From contig JAEWPB010000123.1 of the NCBI GenBank assembly GCA_023399465.1, positions 1 through 14,435 on the forward strand: a stretch of DNA of 14,435 nucleotides. Reading direction: 5' to 3'. Of the stretch, positions 14,100-14,435 are shown piece after piece. The DNA comes from Pseudomonadota bacterium (GTDB taxonomy: Bacteria > Pseudomonadota > Alphaproteobacteria > Rhizobiales > Rhizobiaceae). The first letter of the stretch is position 1. Every line of letters starts with the position of its first letter. Made by a program: the position numbers and the translations under genes. A model generated the notes under the pieces. It worked only from the letters and a program-made list of their open reading frames with translations. It searched no databases and had not been told where the DNA came from.

Positions 14100-14435
14100 A
14101 TGAGCATTTCCTTCGAAAATCGCGTTGCCATCGTCACCGGCGCCGGCGGCGGTCTCGGGCGCGCCTATGCGCTCGAACTTGCCGCACGCGGTGCAAGCGT
14201 CGTCGTCAACGACTTCGGCGGCGCGCGCGACGGCAGCGGCGGTTCGAGCGAGGCGGCCGAAAAGGTCGTTGCCGAGATCCGCGCCAAGGGCGGGCAGGCG
14301 ATCGCCGACGGCGGAAACGTCACCGACTTCGCCGACATGGAAGCGCTGGCCGCCAGGGCGGTCGACACGTTCGGGCGCATCGACGTGCTGATCAACAACG
14401 CCGGCATCCTGCGCGACAAGACCTTCGCCAAGATG
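14100..14435 (+). CDS. Short-chain dehydrogenase, (3R)-hydroxyacyl-CoA dehydrogenase-like, partial
   Basis: The first 112 residues of an NAD(P)-dependent short-chain dehydrogenase; the frame leaves the window before the catalytic Ser-Tyr-Lys part. The cofactor turn is TGAGGGLGRAYA (13-24), the second strand ends VVVNDFGG (34-41) with Asp38 favouring NAD, and NNAG is at 99-102. The VNDFGG-x-RDGSG insertion and NNAGILRDKTF are hallmarks of the dehydrogenase unit of peroxisomal multifunctional enzyme 2 and its bacterial relatives. AGGA overlaps the preceding stop codon, 6 nt before the ATG at 14100-14102. With the MaoC hydratase it would supply the two steps from enoyl-CoA to 3-ketoacyl-CoA through the (3R)-hydroxy intermediate, as separate proteins. 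Confidence 0.94.
   Translation, partial: MSISFENRVAIVTGAGGGLGRAYALELAARGASVVVNDFGGARDGSGGSSEAAEKVVAEIRAKGGQAIADGGNVTDFADMEALAARAVDTFGRIDVLINNAGILRDKTFAKM

Overview
The window looks like chromosomal or megaplasmid DNA of an alphaproteobacterium, most likely a rhizobial (Hyphomicrobiales) species. The basis is the high G+C of most of it, an EtfB N-terminus of rhizobial type, and a mix of polar amino-acid ABC uptake genes with IclR, TetR and AraC regulators. The genus cannot be fixed from this sequence alone. No tRNA, rRNA, CRISPR array, transposase or integrase was seen.

Layout. (1) 1-606, minus: etfB, cut by the window edge. (2) 747-7913, minus: a seven-gene catabolic and uptake block, transcribed leftward as aldehyde dehydrogenase, GSA-type class III aminotransferase, DadA-like FAD oxidoreductase, ABC ATPase, two permeases, periplasmic binding protein. 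An IclR regulator (8191-8973) lies just upstream on the same strand. The genes suggest import and oxidative breakdown of an amino or imino acid whose identity is unknown. Strong hairpins separate the enzyme genes and a terminator-like hairpin ends the block. (3) 9122-12572, minus: a lower-G+C island holding an AraC-family regulator, a cholesterol-dependent cytolysin (CDC) homologue and a small endonuclease/exonuclease/phosphatase (EEP) fold protein. (4) 12817-14435: a TetR regulator on the minus strand, divergent from a plus-strand MaoC-type hydratase and a partial short-chain dehydrogenase that resembles the (3R)-hydroxyacyl-CoA dehydrogenase part of multifunctional enzyme 2. This is probably a TetR-controlled acyl-CoA or steroid-type oxidation operon.

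The outstanding item is the CDC gene (9919-11343). CDCs are pore-forming toxins known mainly from Gram-positive bacteria. This one is full length relative to a mature toxin, keeps the tryptophan-rich undecapeptide with one change, and keeps the Thr-Leu pair of the cholesterol-recognition loop. It has no signal peptide and four cysteines. It is preceded by its own AraC-type regulator, has TTGCTA repeats in its upstream region, and is followed by an EEP-family gene. My inference is that this is a horizontally acquired, regulated toxin cassette, perhaps a pore former with a partner enzyme.
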